Shown: positions 1 to 8,606 of the stretch, in pieces
How positions within the stretch are numbered: the stretch's first letter is position 1
Layout of the letters: every line of letters begins with the position of its first letter
DNA from: Crithidia fasciculata
Lineage: Eukaryota; Euglenozoa; Kinetoplastea; Trypanosomatida; Trypanosomatidae
Assembly (NCBI GenBank): GCA_000331325.2
Contig: CM003429.1
Location: forward strand, 713,001 to 777,000
Length of the DNA stretch: 64,000 nucleotides
Direction: 5' to 3'
Made by a program: the position numbers and the translations under genes
Notes under the pieces: model-generated
Seen by the model: the letters and a program-made list of their open reading frames with translations, nothing else
What the model was told of the DNA's origin: nothing
The model's database searches: none

Positions 1-930
1 GTAGTCCGCCTGGGTGATGCTGCGCAGCATCTCACCGCTCATCTCCGCCCGGGTCACCGGCGTCGTCACCAACGGCGTGCCGCCCTGCAGCCGCCGCGCT
101 AGAATGCGGTTGCACGCCGCGACCACCTCGGACTGGCCGCTGTAGCTCACGCACAGATTCAGCGTCAGCCGCCGTGGCTGCACGGCACGGGATTCGATCT
201 CCACCGCACGCATCAGCTCCAGCACACGCGGTGGCAGCCGCTCCGGCTCCGTCGCGATGAAGCGCACAAAGACGTGGTGCTCCAGCGCCACCCTGCGGAT
301 GCGGTCAAAGAAGAAGAAGAAGAGCGACATTAACGCGTCCACCTCAGCGGCGGGCCGTTGCCAGTTGTCAGTTGAGAAGGCGTAGGCGGTCACCATGTCC
401 ACGTTGGCGTCGATGCAGTGCGTCATCACCTCGAGCAGCTTCTCGCCCCCGCTGCGGTGGCCGTCGAAGGCGGTGTGCTCGATCAGCTTGAGGAAGCGCT
501 TGTAACGCGTCGTCAGCCACGAGGACGCCGCGCTCTCGCCGCCACGCGCGGCCACCGCCGACGCCGGGTCGCACAACTCCGCGCGCAGAGTCTGCAGCAC
601 CGCCGCGTCCGGCTCCTTGTGCGCCGCGCTGCTGTGGCGTCGCCCGAAGCGCCGGTTGCCGTCCATGATGATGCCGAGGTGCCGCACTGCTCGCTGTGTC
701 GGGTCCGGCTTCACAATTACAGGGCGGGGGTCTTTGTCGCGTCGTGCGCGCAGGCGCAGCAGCGCGATGCCGAGCTGCACGAAGAAGGCCACGAGGAGGA
801 GCGACATGCAGACGGCGCCGAATGTGCCGCACACGGTGCGCAGGGCGAGCAGGTCGCCGCTGTCGTTGAAGGCGGCGTATTCGCTCGCCCCCACCGCCGC
901 CCGCGGCCGCAGCTGAGTGACCGCACCCAT
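1..930 (-). CDS. cis-prenyltransferase (dehydrodolichyl diphosphate synthase), C-terminus beyond window
   Basis: This enzyme adds isoprene units in cis to make the dolichol precursor for protein glycosylation and GPI anchors, normally at the ER. Reading from the ATG at 928-930, residues 31-60 form one hydrophobic segment, a likely membrane anchor. The family signature IIMDGNRRF follows at about 87-95 (Asp90 is the expected catalytic residue), then TAYAFSTDNWQRP at about 181-193 and YSGQSEVV near 263-270. About 58 residues separate GNRRF from the next conserved GHRSGGEKL motif, against roughly ten in typical members, so there is a lineage insertion of about 50 residues. The frame is open to base 1, so the last part of the protein lies outside the window. 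Family assignment is secure; the exact chain length of the product cannot be read from sequence. Confidence 0.93.
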   Translation of the reverse strand, partial: MGAVTQLRPRAAVGASEYAAFNDSGDLLALRTVCGTFGAVCMSLLLVAFFVQLGIALLRLRARRDKDPRPVIVKPDPTQRAVRHLGIIMDGNRRFGRRHSSAAHKEPDAAVLQTLRAELCDPASAVAARGGESAASSWLTTRYKRFLKLIEHTAFDGHRSGGEKLLEVMTHCIDANVDMVTAYAFSTDNWQRPAAEVDALMSLFFFFFDRIRRVALEHHVFVRFIATEPERLPPRVLELMRAVEIESRAVQPRRLTLNLCVSYSGQSEVVAACNRILARRLQGGTPLVTTPVTRAEMSGEMLRSITQADY

Positions 931-1345
931 ATTACTAAGAAACTAAAAGAAACGTGCGCTTCAGCGGGCGCCTGTTCAAAACACTGAGCTCAGCAACAAG
1001 CAACGACGTACCCCTAGCAACGCATGGTTTAGAAAAAAGAGTAGGGCAGGCAGTGCGGAAAGACGGAGAGAGGGAGTAAGGAGGGAAGATGTGCGCAGCG
1101 ACAGTCAAGAAAAGCGCGTCTATTGATCCATAAGGGGCAACGACAGACAGACGCACAGTGAGGAGTGGTCTGGCTCGTCCGGTAAAGCGGCATTAGGAAT
1201 GCTTGTTTTTCGAAGTGACTAGTTTGTATGCTACATACACACGCACACACGAGCAGCCGACAAAAAAAAATGGAGACAGAGAGAGAGAGAGCAGAAACAA
1301 CGAGAAGCAAACCAAAAAGAGAAGAAATCTAGAATGGCACCACCG
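931..1345. other. intergenic spacer
   Basis: Purine-rich on the + strand, with a short GA run near 1275-1292. It should hold the 5' UTR of the cis-prenyltransferase and the 3' UTR of the coiled-coil gene. No other gene seen. Confidence 0.6.
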
Positions 1346-1948
1346 CTACTTACGCGATGCAGCGGCGTCGGGATCCAACGCACCGCGCTGCAGCATCCCA
1401 AGCAGATCGCCTTTTTTAGTTGTCCCCCAGCCGACGCGATCTGCCCCGTTGCGGTGCAACACGTCCGAGTTCAGCAGCGACAGCGACTGCGCCGTGTTGA
1501 TGATGGGCGAGATAAGCGAGTACATCCCCTTGGCGAAGTGCACCACAGGCGTGTAAAGCCAGTTGCCCACGAGCAGAAGCATCGAGCGCTGCGAAGGACC
1601 CTCCGCCGCGCTACGGCCCCGCTGGGTCGACTCGCCAGCAAAGAGCCGCAGCTGCTCGGTGTGGTCGGCCACGATGCCGTGCTGCCGTTCTAAGCCGATC
1701 ACAACAAACTCCAGCTGCTGTTGCGCGTAGGCCATGTCGCTCTGACTCTTGCCAAAGAGTTCCTCCAGGCGCGTGACGTGAGCGCGGAGGTCTTCGATGA
1801 CGACCTTCTTGCGCTCGGCGACCACCTCGAGGTGCCGGCAGCGCCGCGTGAGCTGCTCGACGCTCGTCTGCAGAATTTGTATTTGCTGCTTCGGGTCCTC
1901 GGCGGTGTCGAGGGAGGGCCGTGGAAAGGCGCGGCTGCGGTTCTCCAT
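1346..1948 (-). CDS. hypothetical coiled-coil protein, 200 aa
   Basis: I do not recognise a family. The protein begins MENRSRAFPRPS. Roughly residues 20-95 are heptad-like and rich in Leu, Glu, Arg and Gln (for example EQLTRRCRHLEVVAERKK), which predicts a coiled coil. A less charged segment follows (GNWLYTPVVHFAKGMYSLI) that could be a membrane-associated helix. The tail is short and basic. The frame is open further upstream, but that part is low-complexity, spacer-like sequence with pyrimidine tracts, so I place the start at the ATG at 1946-1948. The sense strand has an AG one base before this ATG and another after a CACCACCGAAAG stretch about 100 bases upstream; either could be the trans-splice acceptor. 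Codon use is GC-rich, like its neighbours. Confidence 0.7.
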   Translation of the reverse strand: MENRSRAFPRPSLDTAEDPKQQIQILQTSVEQLTRRCRHLEVVAERKKVVIEDLRAHVTRLEELFGKSQSDMAYAQQQLEFVVIGLERQHGIVADHTEQLRLFAGESTQRGRSAAEGPSQRSMLLLVGNWLYTPVVHFAKGMYSLISPIINTAQSLSLLNSDVLHRNGADRVGWGTTKKGDLLGMLQRGALDPDAAASRK

Positions 1949-2307
1949 TCTACGATGGTAATCGCCAAGACAGTATAAATACAAAGTTTTTTTTTGTTTG
2001 GGGTGTAGTGTGCGAGTCGGCAGGGTCGTGCCGGCGACTCCTTTCGGTGGTGCAACCAGACAAATGGGAGTAGCGGCACGGGAAGTGACGTGGGAGGGAG
2101 AGAGAGAGAGAGGCGATGATGGGTTTGGAGGTTGATACGCATCGCTGCAGGGAGAAGGCAGGAGGACAAAACAAACGGCAGCTGAACCTGCGATGGCGTG
2201 TACTTCTTCTCCACAAGAGAATTTTTTTTTGGTAGCTTTCAAATAAACTGTACAAAGTGCTGGTGCACGCCGGAGGATGAAAAAAAAAGGAAGAAAACAC
2301 GTCCTTG
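1949..2307. other. intergenic spacer
   Basis: Short spacer with homopolymer A and T runs and a GA repeat near 2098-2113. It matches pyrimidine tracts in the sense strand before the 200-aa gene. No gene seen. Confidence 0.6.
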
Positions 2308-3447
2308 TTACATCATGTTGGCGTCCTTGAGCAGCGTCAGCGGCGGCGCCGTTGGACACATGCAGGTGAAGAGCCGGTTGACGCGACCCACCACGAAGTT
2401 CTGCACGGCGAGGCGGTCCCAGAGGGAGCTGACGGCCTCCAAGCAGGGCAGCACCGCGCCGGTCCGCGTCGCGTCACCGTCGTCGCTCGCGGCGAGCGGC
2501 TTCAGCGCTTGGTTCACCTCCAGCAGCGCGTCGACCACCGTGGCCCGCACCGCCATGTTCGTTTCGGTGTCCAGAAAGTTCTCGGTGGTGCGCAGGGCGT
2601 CTTCGGCAAAGAGCATGGGCCGCAGCTGACCGCTCAGCTGACCAAGGTGGTGCTCCTGCAGCTGGCGCAAGCGCTCCTGCACCTCCTGCAGCTCCCGTGT
2701 CCGCTGGTCGAGCCGACGGCGTGCGTCGACAATTCTGTTTGTGTACATGCCCCCTCCAGCCGCGGGCAGCCCAGCCAGTGTCAGCTGCGTGCTCAGCCCT
2801 GATGCCACAACGAGCGCCATGCTGCTGCTGCTGCTGCTGTCGCTGACTGAGGGGAGTGAGCGGCCACGCTGGGCGGCGGCCTCGCGCTGCTCCTGCGTCA
2901 GAGTCTCCAGGCGTGCCCGCAGCTGTGCATTTTTCCGCTGCAGGAGCGTCAGTCGTGCCGCTTCGAGGTCCGTGGCGCGTTTTAGCTTCTCGCGCTCGAG
3001 ACGGGCACTACGGCCGACCTCCGCAGCCCACTGCGACTCCCGGTCACGGCGAATCAGATCTGCAATAACGCGGGAGCGGTGCTGCGGAGAGGGGATCGAC
3101 GCCGCTGCTGCCGCTGCCCCTGCTACTGCGGACGGCGCCGACGTGCCGCCCTCGCGCGGGTGGAGCAGCGAGGATGGGAACGTGGTGGCGGTGACGGTTG
3201 GTGCGAAGGGCGTCTCGCTTCCAACTGCAGTCTGTGTGCAGACGTCAAGGAGGCGCTGCAGCGTCGTTGCGTGCGACTCAAGAAACTGGTCCATGGCGGC
3301 CTCCGGTGTGGACTCGGTGAAGCCGACGGAGACGGGGCTGCTGCTGAGTGGGTTGTTGGTGTGCGTGTGAGCCTCGAAGACGTGCCGGTTGGGCGAGAAG
3401 GGGACGCCGGTGTTTGGCCCCCGCGCAGCGTGCAAGGCCGTCGACAT
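2308..3447 (-). CDS. hypothetical coiled-coil protein, 379 aa
   Basis: No known family is recognised. The first ~140 residues are Ser/Thr/Pro/Ala-rich and probably disordered. They are followed by two charged helical blocks typical of coiled coils, one around SARLEREKLKRATDLEAARL and one around RRRLDQRTRELQEVQERL, split by a Ser/Gly-rich linker. The last ~90 residues look globular and end in LLKDANMM. The start is chosen at the ATG at 3445-3447. An earlier in-frame ATG (MQSQSL) is contained in the likely spliced-leader acceptor ATGCAG at 3550-3551, so it would be cut from the mature mRNA. A structural or cytoskeletal role is plausible but is only inference from composition. Confidence 0.7.
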   Translation of the reverse strand: MSTALHAARGPNTGVPFSPNRHVFEAHTHTNNPLSSSPVSVGFTESTPEAAMDQFLESHATTLQRLLDVCTQTAVGSETPFAPTVTATTFPSSLLHPREGGTSAPSAVAGAAAAAASIPSPQHRSRVIADLIRRDRESQWAAEVGRSARLEREKLKRATDLEAARLTLLQRKNAQLRARLETLTQEQREAAAQRGRSLPSVSDSSSSSSMALVVASGLSTQLTLAGLPAAGGGMYTNRIVDARRRLDQRTRELQEVQERLRQLQEHHLGQLSGQLRPMLFAEDALRTTENFLDTETNMAVRATVVDALLEVNQALKPLAASDDGDATRTGAVLPCLEAVSSLWDRLAVQNFVVGRVNRLFTCMCPTAPPLTLLKDANMM

Positions 3448-3894
3448 TTGTGAATTGGCTGTGGAAGTTGTTGGAGCAGGAGGAGCCGCACAGATATGAA
3501 GTCCCGCTGGGACGCACGAGGTGAGTGTGTACGCGCTGAGTGACTGCGACTGCATGTAGTCCAAGAATTCAAAGAAGGCGTGAGAAAAAGACAGAGAAGT
3601 GAGAAGGGTGAGACAATAGAACAGAAACTTAATAATAATAATGACAAGATCAGCAGCGTGACTAACGGGCAAAATTTGCCTCGCGATGGGCCGGTCTGCA
3701 TGTAAGACGCCAAACAGATCCCCTACCGACTAAAAAAGAAACGAGAGCAAAGCAACTCATGGCTGCAGTGCGGAATGTCGCCGACAACCTTGTTAGTATA
3801 AACTATTTTTTTTTTGTGTTGCGGTGTGTGAAGGATGAGCGGTTGACGAAGGGCCACCTAAGCCCCCTTTCCCTGTTTTCAGAAAAAAAAACCC
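3448..3894. other. intergenic spacer with trans-splice signals
   Basis: Contains the 5' UTR of the 379-aa gene, its sense-strand pyrimidine tract (about 3560-3625) and a short (TAA)n tract at about 3629-3641. The rest is probably 3' UTR of the RNase HII gene. No gene seen. Confidence 0.6.
3550..3551 (-). promoter_or_regulatory. probable spliced-leader acceptor (AG)
   Basis: On the minus strand this is the first AG after a long run of C and T. It leaves a 5' UTR of about 102 bases before the ATG at 3447 and removes an upstream in-frame ATG. Confidence 0.55.
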
Positions 3895-4752
3895 TTATTG
3901 TTCCAGTGCGTCGCGGACCGGTGCGTAGTCGAGGCGGTGAAATACACAAGGCCCGTGCAGCCGAAGCAGTCGGGTGTGCTCCTCCGTGCAGTAGCCCTTG
4001 TGCCGATCAAAGCCGTAGCGCGGCTCTGCCGGGTGCATAACGCGCACCGCGTACGAGTCCCGCGACACCTTCGCGAAGATGGAGGCGGCACCGATCGAGA
4101 GAAACCTGCTGTCCCCCTTCACCACCGTCGTGCAGGGGAAGCCGTCGAGTGCACCGTGAACGACACCCATACGCTTGCGGTACTCCGCTTTGGTGCGCGC
4201 TTTGCGTGTCACCGCCGCACGGTCCTCTTCACTGAGAAAGGTCCACGGTGTGCGGTTGCCGTCGACGAGAATGGCGCAGTTCTGCGAGTTGATGAGATGG
4301 GGTGAAGTCGCGTTGTACGCCTGCACGAGCGCGTTGCACACCGCAGCCATTCCCTCCAGCGTCGCGTTGAGGATGTTGCGCTCGTTAATGACACCGACCT
4401 CCACGAGCCGCACGGCGAAGCCTTGCAACGGCTTCATGCGTTGATAGCGCGCCGACGTGCACGCTCCGGTGGCCATCACCTGTGCTCTGCAGGCCTCCCC
4501 ACTGCTGCTGTCACCCTGTCCCAGCTCCGCGCACATGCCCGAAAAGGTCTCCTCGCGAGCTGCTTCTGACATCATCTTGCTGTCCTTCACGGTGTAGTGC
4601 ACGGCAGTGTCAGAGATGCGGTAGAGAGCAGCGGCGACGCCGACCGGTCCCGCCATGCAGCCACGGCCTGCCTCATCCACGCCAATCACGAAGCGGACTC
4701 GCGAGCTTACCAGCTCCCTCTCGCCTGCGGTGGTGTCGATAGTGGCTGCCAT
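3895..4752 (-). CDS. ribonuclease HII, bacterial type (probably organellar)
   Basis: RNase HII cuts the RNA strand of RNA-DNA hybrids and removes single ribonucleotides from DNA. All core motifs are visible: GVDEAGRG at about 24-31 (Asp26, Glu27), LVDGN near 162-166 (Asp164), KGDSRFLSIGAASIFAKVSRD around 212-232 (Asp232), and a C-terminal RLDYAPV block. The motifs resemble bacterial RnhB more than the eukaryotic nuclear RNase H2A, as known for the organelle-type trypanosomatid enzymes. The 285-residue length exceeds the ~200-220 typical of bacteria; an insert lies between about 70 and 105 and another near 170-205. There is no obvious targeting presequence, so mitochondrial location is inference. 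A strong sense-strand pyrimidine tract ends directly at the ATG, with an AG inside codon 3. Confidence 0.93.
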   Translation of the reverse strand: MAATIDTTAGERELVSSRVRFVIGVDEAGRGCMAGPVGVAAALYRISDTAVHYTVKDSKMMSEAAREETFSGMCAELGQGDSSSGEACRAQVMATGACTSARYQRMKPLQGFAVRLVEVGVINERNILNATLEGMAAVCNALVQAYNATSPHLINSQNCAILVDGNRTPWTFLSEEDRAAVTRKARTKAEYRKRMGVVHGALDGFPCTTVVKGDSRFLSIGAASIFAKVSRDSYAVRVMHPAEPRYGFDRHKGYCTEEHTRLLRLHGPCVFHRLDYAPVRDALEQ

Positions 4753-5221
4753 TGAGAAAAAAAAAGAGAAAAGCGCGTAGGAGAGGCGCAGCGGTGGCTG
4801 CTTTCTTTGTCTCAATTTCGTTGTCAATGCGCTGTAGTGGTGTGTGTTTGCATGGAGGGAGAGAGAGAGAAAGAGGAGGGGGAGATGGAGAAGAGGGAGA
4901 TGAAGTGACATGGCGCCGTCTGCGCGTGATTCCCTCTCACGCACACACCTAAATATGGAGAGGGAAAGAGGTACGACGAGCAGCAAGTCAAGTGTCTCAT
5001 CATTGCTTGGTTTCTCTTCAACATGCTCTTCCCTTCACGATTTGACATGGCTTCCGTTTCACAACAAAAAGACAGAAAGAGGTCATCCCGCTGTAGGAAA
5101 GCAAAAGATATGTATAGGAGCAAATATTTGTCAGCTTTCGAGGCTATTTTCTTCAATGTAAGTGGAAAGAAAGATGTAGTCTAGTGGTGAATCTAAAAAA
5201 GAAAAAGCAAAGAAAGGAGAA
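4753..5221. other. intergenic spacer
   Basis: Sense strand carries two pyrimidine tracts before the RNase HII start, one next to the ATG and one ending in CACTACAG near 4820. The remainder is AT-rich with no coding signal. Confidence 0.6.
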
Positions 5222-6703
5222 TCACAGCAGCAAGTGTGAGTGGTCAGAGTCCCACGATGAGGCCTCCACCTCCTTCAAGATATCGAGTACATCCGCCGGC
5301 ATGGAAGCGCGCAACGCCTTTGCCCAGTGCTGCGGCGTGTGCGGCGCATCCTCCCCACTCTCGCCGTCTAGCAGCGAGTCGTCCAGGTTGAGGTGATGCA
5401 GCAGCGCTTCCGCGGATGCCATCACGTGCGCCGCCGAGGAGAGGGCTTTCGTGGTGTCTCTGTCCATTAAAGTAGCCTCTTCCTCCTCCTCCTCCTCCAC
5501 ATTCATTCCCCACGGTGCAATGCTCGCTGGCCCACGGTTAGTGTGCGGGCGAAAGGTGCACGCGCGGGCCTCGGCCTCCTGCTGCTCCGCGGCTGCTCGC
5601 TGAAGTCGGTCTTCTCGACGGCGCTGCCACACCTCATTGCGCGCGAAGAGCGAGCTGGACGCATGTGCACTCACCGTCGTCGTGTTCTTGTTGGTGCGCG
5701 GGGCAAAGGTTTCCTCTGGGTTGACGTGGCGGGTAGCATCGGGAGCTGCCTTGGGGCGGAGGAGGCGTGCCTGTGCTGTATCACCACTCTGAGAGGCGAT
5801 AAGGCTACTGACGGGGTCGATGGCTGGCTGAAAGCCCTCGCTGCTGCGTAGGAGTTGCAGCTTGTCCTGCACCGCACTCTCTGTGCGCCGTGCGACTGCG
5901 TCGTGGTAGAGCCGCTGGTACGTTGCTGCAGATGCGGAAGATGAGCACGTGGCCGTAGGTGACGACGTAGCAGTTGATTTGGACGACGCGCGATGCCGGT
6001 TTGTTACATCCCGCAGCACCGCACCACAACTTTTTCGTGTTGCTGCTGTCGCAGGTGTAGCAGGAGGAGCAGCAGTGGTGTGAGTGTTGGATGGGTAGAG
6101 GCGATCCACCACCGACCCCGTCACCGCCAGCCGCTTCGTGTACGCCGACACGGCGGGCTGAAAGGACAGTTTCGCCGCCTCTTCGCGACGCAGCGCCGCC
6201 AGACGGGCTTCTTGCGAACGCTGCCGAGCCAGCAGCACCTCCCCAACAGAAAGACCATCCAAAGCGTCGCGCTGGCGTGCCGCGGTGGCCATCTCGCGCG
6301 AGGCAGGGAGGATGGTGGGCTGCCGTGGCTGCTGCGACGCGGCCCGCTCCGCGCGGTAGGCGGACTCACGCGCGGCGCGGTGGTGACGTGCGGCCTCGGC
6401 GCAGACGTGCAGCGACGGTGTTGGGGCAGAAGAATGACGCGACACTGCAGCCGCTGCTATGGCGGCCTCCTGTGCTTCCTTCTGTGCTTCCTGCGCCGCC
6501 TGTGCAGCGCGTCGGCGCTCCTCGCAGCGACGGCCGTAGTCGAGCAAGCGCTCTTCTACGCGTGGAGAGGGAAGTCGGCGCATCGGGGAGAGTTCGCACA
6601 CGACGTCCGCCTCGCCAGCTTCGCGGTCAGGTATCGCAGTGTCACGTTCGCAGGGAAGTTGTGGGGCGGCCACGGCGCTGCCAAGGCGGAAGGAGGGACG
6701 CAT
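5222..6703 (-). CDS. hypothetical cytoskeleton-like protein, 493 aa
   Basis: No named family is recognised. The protein is very rich in Ala, Arg, Glu and Gln and contains long charged helices (for example EERRRAAQAAQEAQKEAQEA). Short motifs of the form F-x-P are scattered through it: LSFQPAVSAYTKRL, EGFQPAIDPVSS, ETFAPRTNKNT and CTFRPHTNR. Such spaced F-P motifs between charged helices are common in trypanosomatid flagellar and cytoskeletal proteins, so an axonemal or microtubule-linked role is a reasonable guess. A run of seven or eight acidic residues lies near the C-terminus and the last 60 residues are acidic. The start at 6701-6703 is supported by a trans-splice acceptor only 14 bases upstream. 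Confidence 0.75.
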   Translation of the reverse strand: MRPSFRLGSAVAAPQLPCERDTAIPDREAGEADVVCELSPMRRLPSPRVEERLLDYGRRCEERRRAAQAAQEAQKEAQEAAIAAAAVSRHSSAPTPSLHVCAEAARHHRAARESAYRAERAASQQPRQPTILPASREMATAARQRDALDGLSVGEVLLARQRSQEARLAALRREEAAKLSFQPAVSAYTKRLAVTGSVVDRLYPSNTHTTAAPPATPATAATRKSCGAVLRDVTNRHRASSKSTATSSPTATCSSSASAATYQRLYHDAVARRTESAVQDKLQLLRSSEGFQPAIDPVSSLIASQSGDTAQARLLRPKAAPDATRHVNPEETFAPRTNKNTTTVSAHASSSLFARNEVWQRRREDRLQRAAAEQQEAEARACTFRPHTNRGPASIAPWGMNVEEEEEEEATLMDRDTTKALSSAAHVMASAEALLHHLNLDDSLLDGESGEDAPHTPQHWAKALRASMPADVLDILKEVEASSWDSDHSHLLL

Positions 6704-7348
6704 GGGAAGGAAAGACGCTGAACGTGTAAGAGAGACGTCGTGTAGATGTGTGAGTGCAAACGACGAAAAAACAACAACAACAGAAACGAAAGCAATTCGA
6801 GTTTCGTCTGGCATTTTTGTTTTAGAGAGAGAGAGTTGAGGGCAAGTGGAGAGAGGATGCAGAGGTGCGAATCGTAGCATAATTCTTCTCCTCCTCTCGG
6901 CGATCCACGAACGCCGGTCCAGTTGACTGCAGAGTGCTATGCTCTCTTAGCCGTCTTTGCCTCTTTGTGGGGCGAGCACTGAGAATAGCGCCAACAGTGC
7001 ACTCGATATCTCTTGTCTCACAATTGTTTTTTTAGATCCGTCACTCCGGTCCTCACCACACATAGGGACAACGGAAAGCAATGATGCGCGGCGCTTTCCT
7101 TGCAATGTGTGTATTAATTTGTTTTTCTTGCTTGGTGGTGCACATCGCTGACGCTGACACGTGCCGCGCATTGCACCAAGAAAAAAAGCTCCGTCTGCGT
7201 GCAAAATTGAGAAAAAAAAAAGAAACAAACAAAAAGAAGAGTTCTTATGAATACATCGACAACGTGAACAAAAAGATAAGTTATTCGAATTTTTGTAGCT
7301 GTGTGTGTAAGATGGTGGGAGACAATAAAAAGAGTTGGGAACGGCTGC
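6704..7348. other. intergenic spacer
   Basis: Holds the short 5' UTR of the 493-aa gene and the 3' region of the 220-aa gene. Contains A runs and a GA repeat near 6822-6834. No gene seen. Confidence 0.6.
6718..6719 (-). promoter_or_regulatory. probable spliced-leader acceptor (AG)
   Basis: The sense strand reads a T-rich tract, then TTACACGTTCAG, then 14 bases to the ATG at 6703. It excludes the upstream in-frame ATGs from the mRNA. Confidence 0.6.
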
Positions 7349-8011
7349 CTAATGCCCCGTCGAGGCAGCGTCGAAGGACTGGAAGCGATAGCTGAAGGTG
7401 CTTGGATCCTTGGCAGAATACATGGTCGGCTTGCTCGTTGACGGGAAGTAGGTGCGGTGCTGCTGCGCCTCGGTTAGATACGCCTGCCGGGACTCCTCAA
7501 ACATGCGGTGCAAGTCCGGCAGTGGCACGTGCGGAGAGGCAGCGATGAGCTCGCGCGAGGGCGGCCCGTCATGGCGACGGCTGACGTCGCGACCTGCCAG
7601 CCCTGCCGCCACCACGCGAGAGTTGCGCGACTCGCGACGCAGTAGCTCGCGCTCCCGCCCGGTGCGGGATTCGTGGCGGTCGATCATCGCGTGGACTTCG
7701 TTGTAGAGCTGCTCCGAACGGCGGCGGATGCGGTCGGGGGTGGAGACGCGGAAGGCAACATCACGACCAACAGGACGCTGCTGCTGCTGCTGTTGCGGAG
7801 GTGAGAATGGTGTGTCGTCGTTTGCTCTTGCAGGGGACGCGACTGCGCCGTCGTGCGCGGCGGTTTCGGCAATAGTGACGTGGGAGCTGCCGCCGGCTTC
7901 GTGGATTGTCTCGAGGGCGGTGAGGGCGTCGCCGTCGCGGTCGCGGTCGTCGACGAGCATCGCAACGTAGCTAGAGGTCCCAGCGGGGTGAGAGGGAGAG
8001 GTGGCTGCCAT
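7349..8011 (-). CDS. hypothetical protein, 220 aa
   Basis: Not recognised. It begins MAATSPSHPAG. The first ~80 residues are low complexity with a five-glutamine run. The middle is Arg-rich and helical (DRIRRRSEQLYNEVHAMIDR and ERELLRRESRN). The C-terminal 60 residues contain several Tyr and Phe (YLTEAQQHRTYFP, MYSAKDPSTFSYRFQSF) and look like a conserved peptide motif region rather than an enzyme. The ATG at 8009-8011 is the first after an AT-rich leader; earlier reading frame on the same strand is spacer-like. A structural role is possible but unproven. Confidence 0.65.
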   Translation of the reverse strand: MAATSPSHPAGTSSYVAMLVDDRDRDGDALTALETIHEAGGSSHVTIAETAAHDGAVASPARANDDTPFSPPQQQQQQRPVGRDVAFRVSTPDRIRRRSEQLYNEVHAMIDRHESRTGRERELLRRESRNSRVVAAGLAGRDVSRRHDGPPSRELIAASPHVPLPDLHRMFEESRQAYLTEAQQHRTYFPSTSKPTMYSAKDPSTFSYRFQSFDAASTGH

Positions 8012-8606
8012 GGATGTGTGTGTGTATGCGAAAGCAGAGGCACAGCACTGCTTTTTTAAATTTAGTATTTTATTTATTCTAATTATTTGTAAAGGAGAAG
8101 CGGGGAAGCGCACAAGAAAAGGAAAATGAGAAGGCGTATCCGCAACCAGTGTAAGAGCGCAAACGTCGCACCACCTACTCGTCAACGCTTTACAGCTCTA
8201 TTCATCCGCATCAATGCCCACGCGCGTGGCACAGGAGACGGCATTCGACGGCGAGGACAGCCTAAACTCTGACGTAGAGAGAGCACCATGTCGATGCATA
8301 AGTGCCGCCGAAAACAAGCATCACGTGGTATGGTAGACACTCATCCACACATCGAAACAAAGGTGCGTCGAGCAGCCACGCAGGTCCCAACAATCCTCTT
8401 TGCTGGCTGCGTACTTGCCCCCCTTTTTTGCCGGTTTTTTTTTTTTTTTACTCTATAAGATATTTCTCGCACTTCTATTGTGAAAATACACGTACACACA
8501 TTCACCCATGTATCTACGTTTATGCATCGGAGAGAGGTGGAGAGGCAAGGGGAGAGCAGCAACAACAACAGCAACACTGCTCAGCACCACGAATGCCAGA
8601 CGCCAC
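8012..8606. other. intergenic spacer
   Basis: AT-rich near 8050-8090 with a 12-base T run near 8437. It is the 3' flank of the DNA polymerase gene and the 5' flank of the 220-aa gene. Nothing else seen. Confidence 0.6.

Noticed and set aside
5174-5193. GTAGTCTAGTGGT, resembling a tRNA A box
   Set aside because: No B box (GGTTCGANNCC) and no foldable acceptor, anticodon or T arm within 100 bases.
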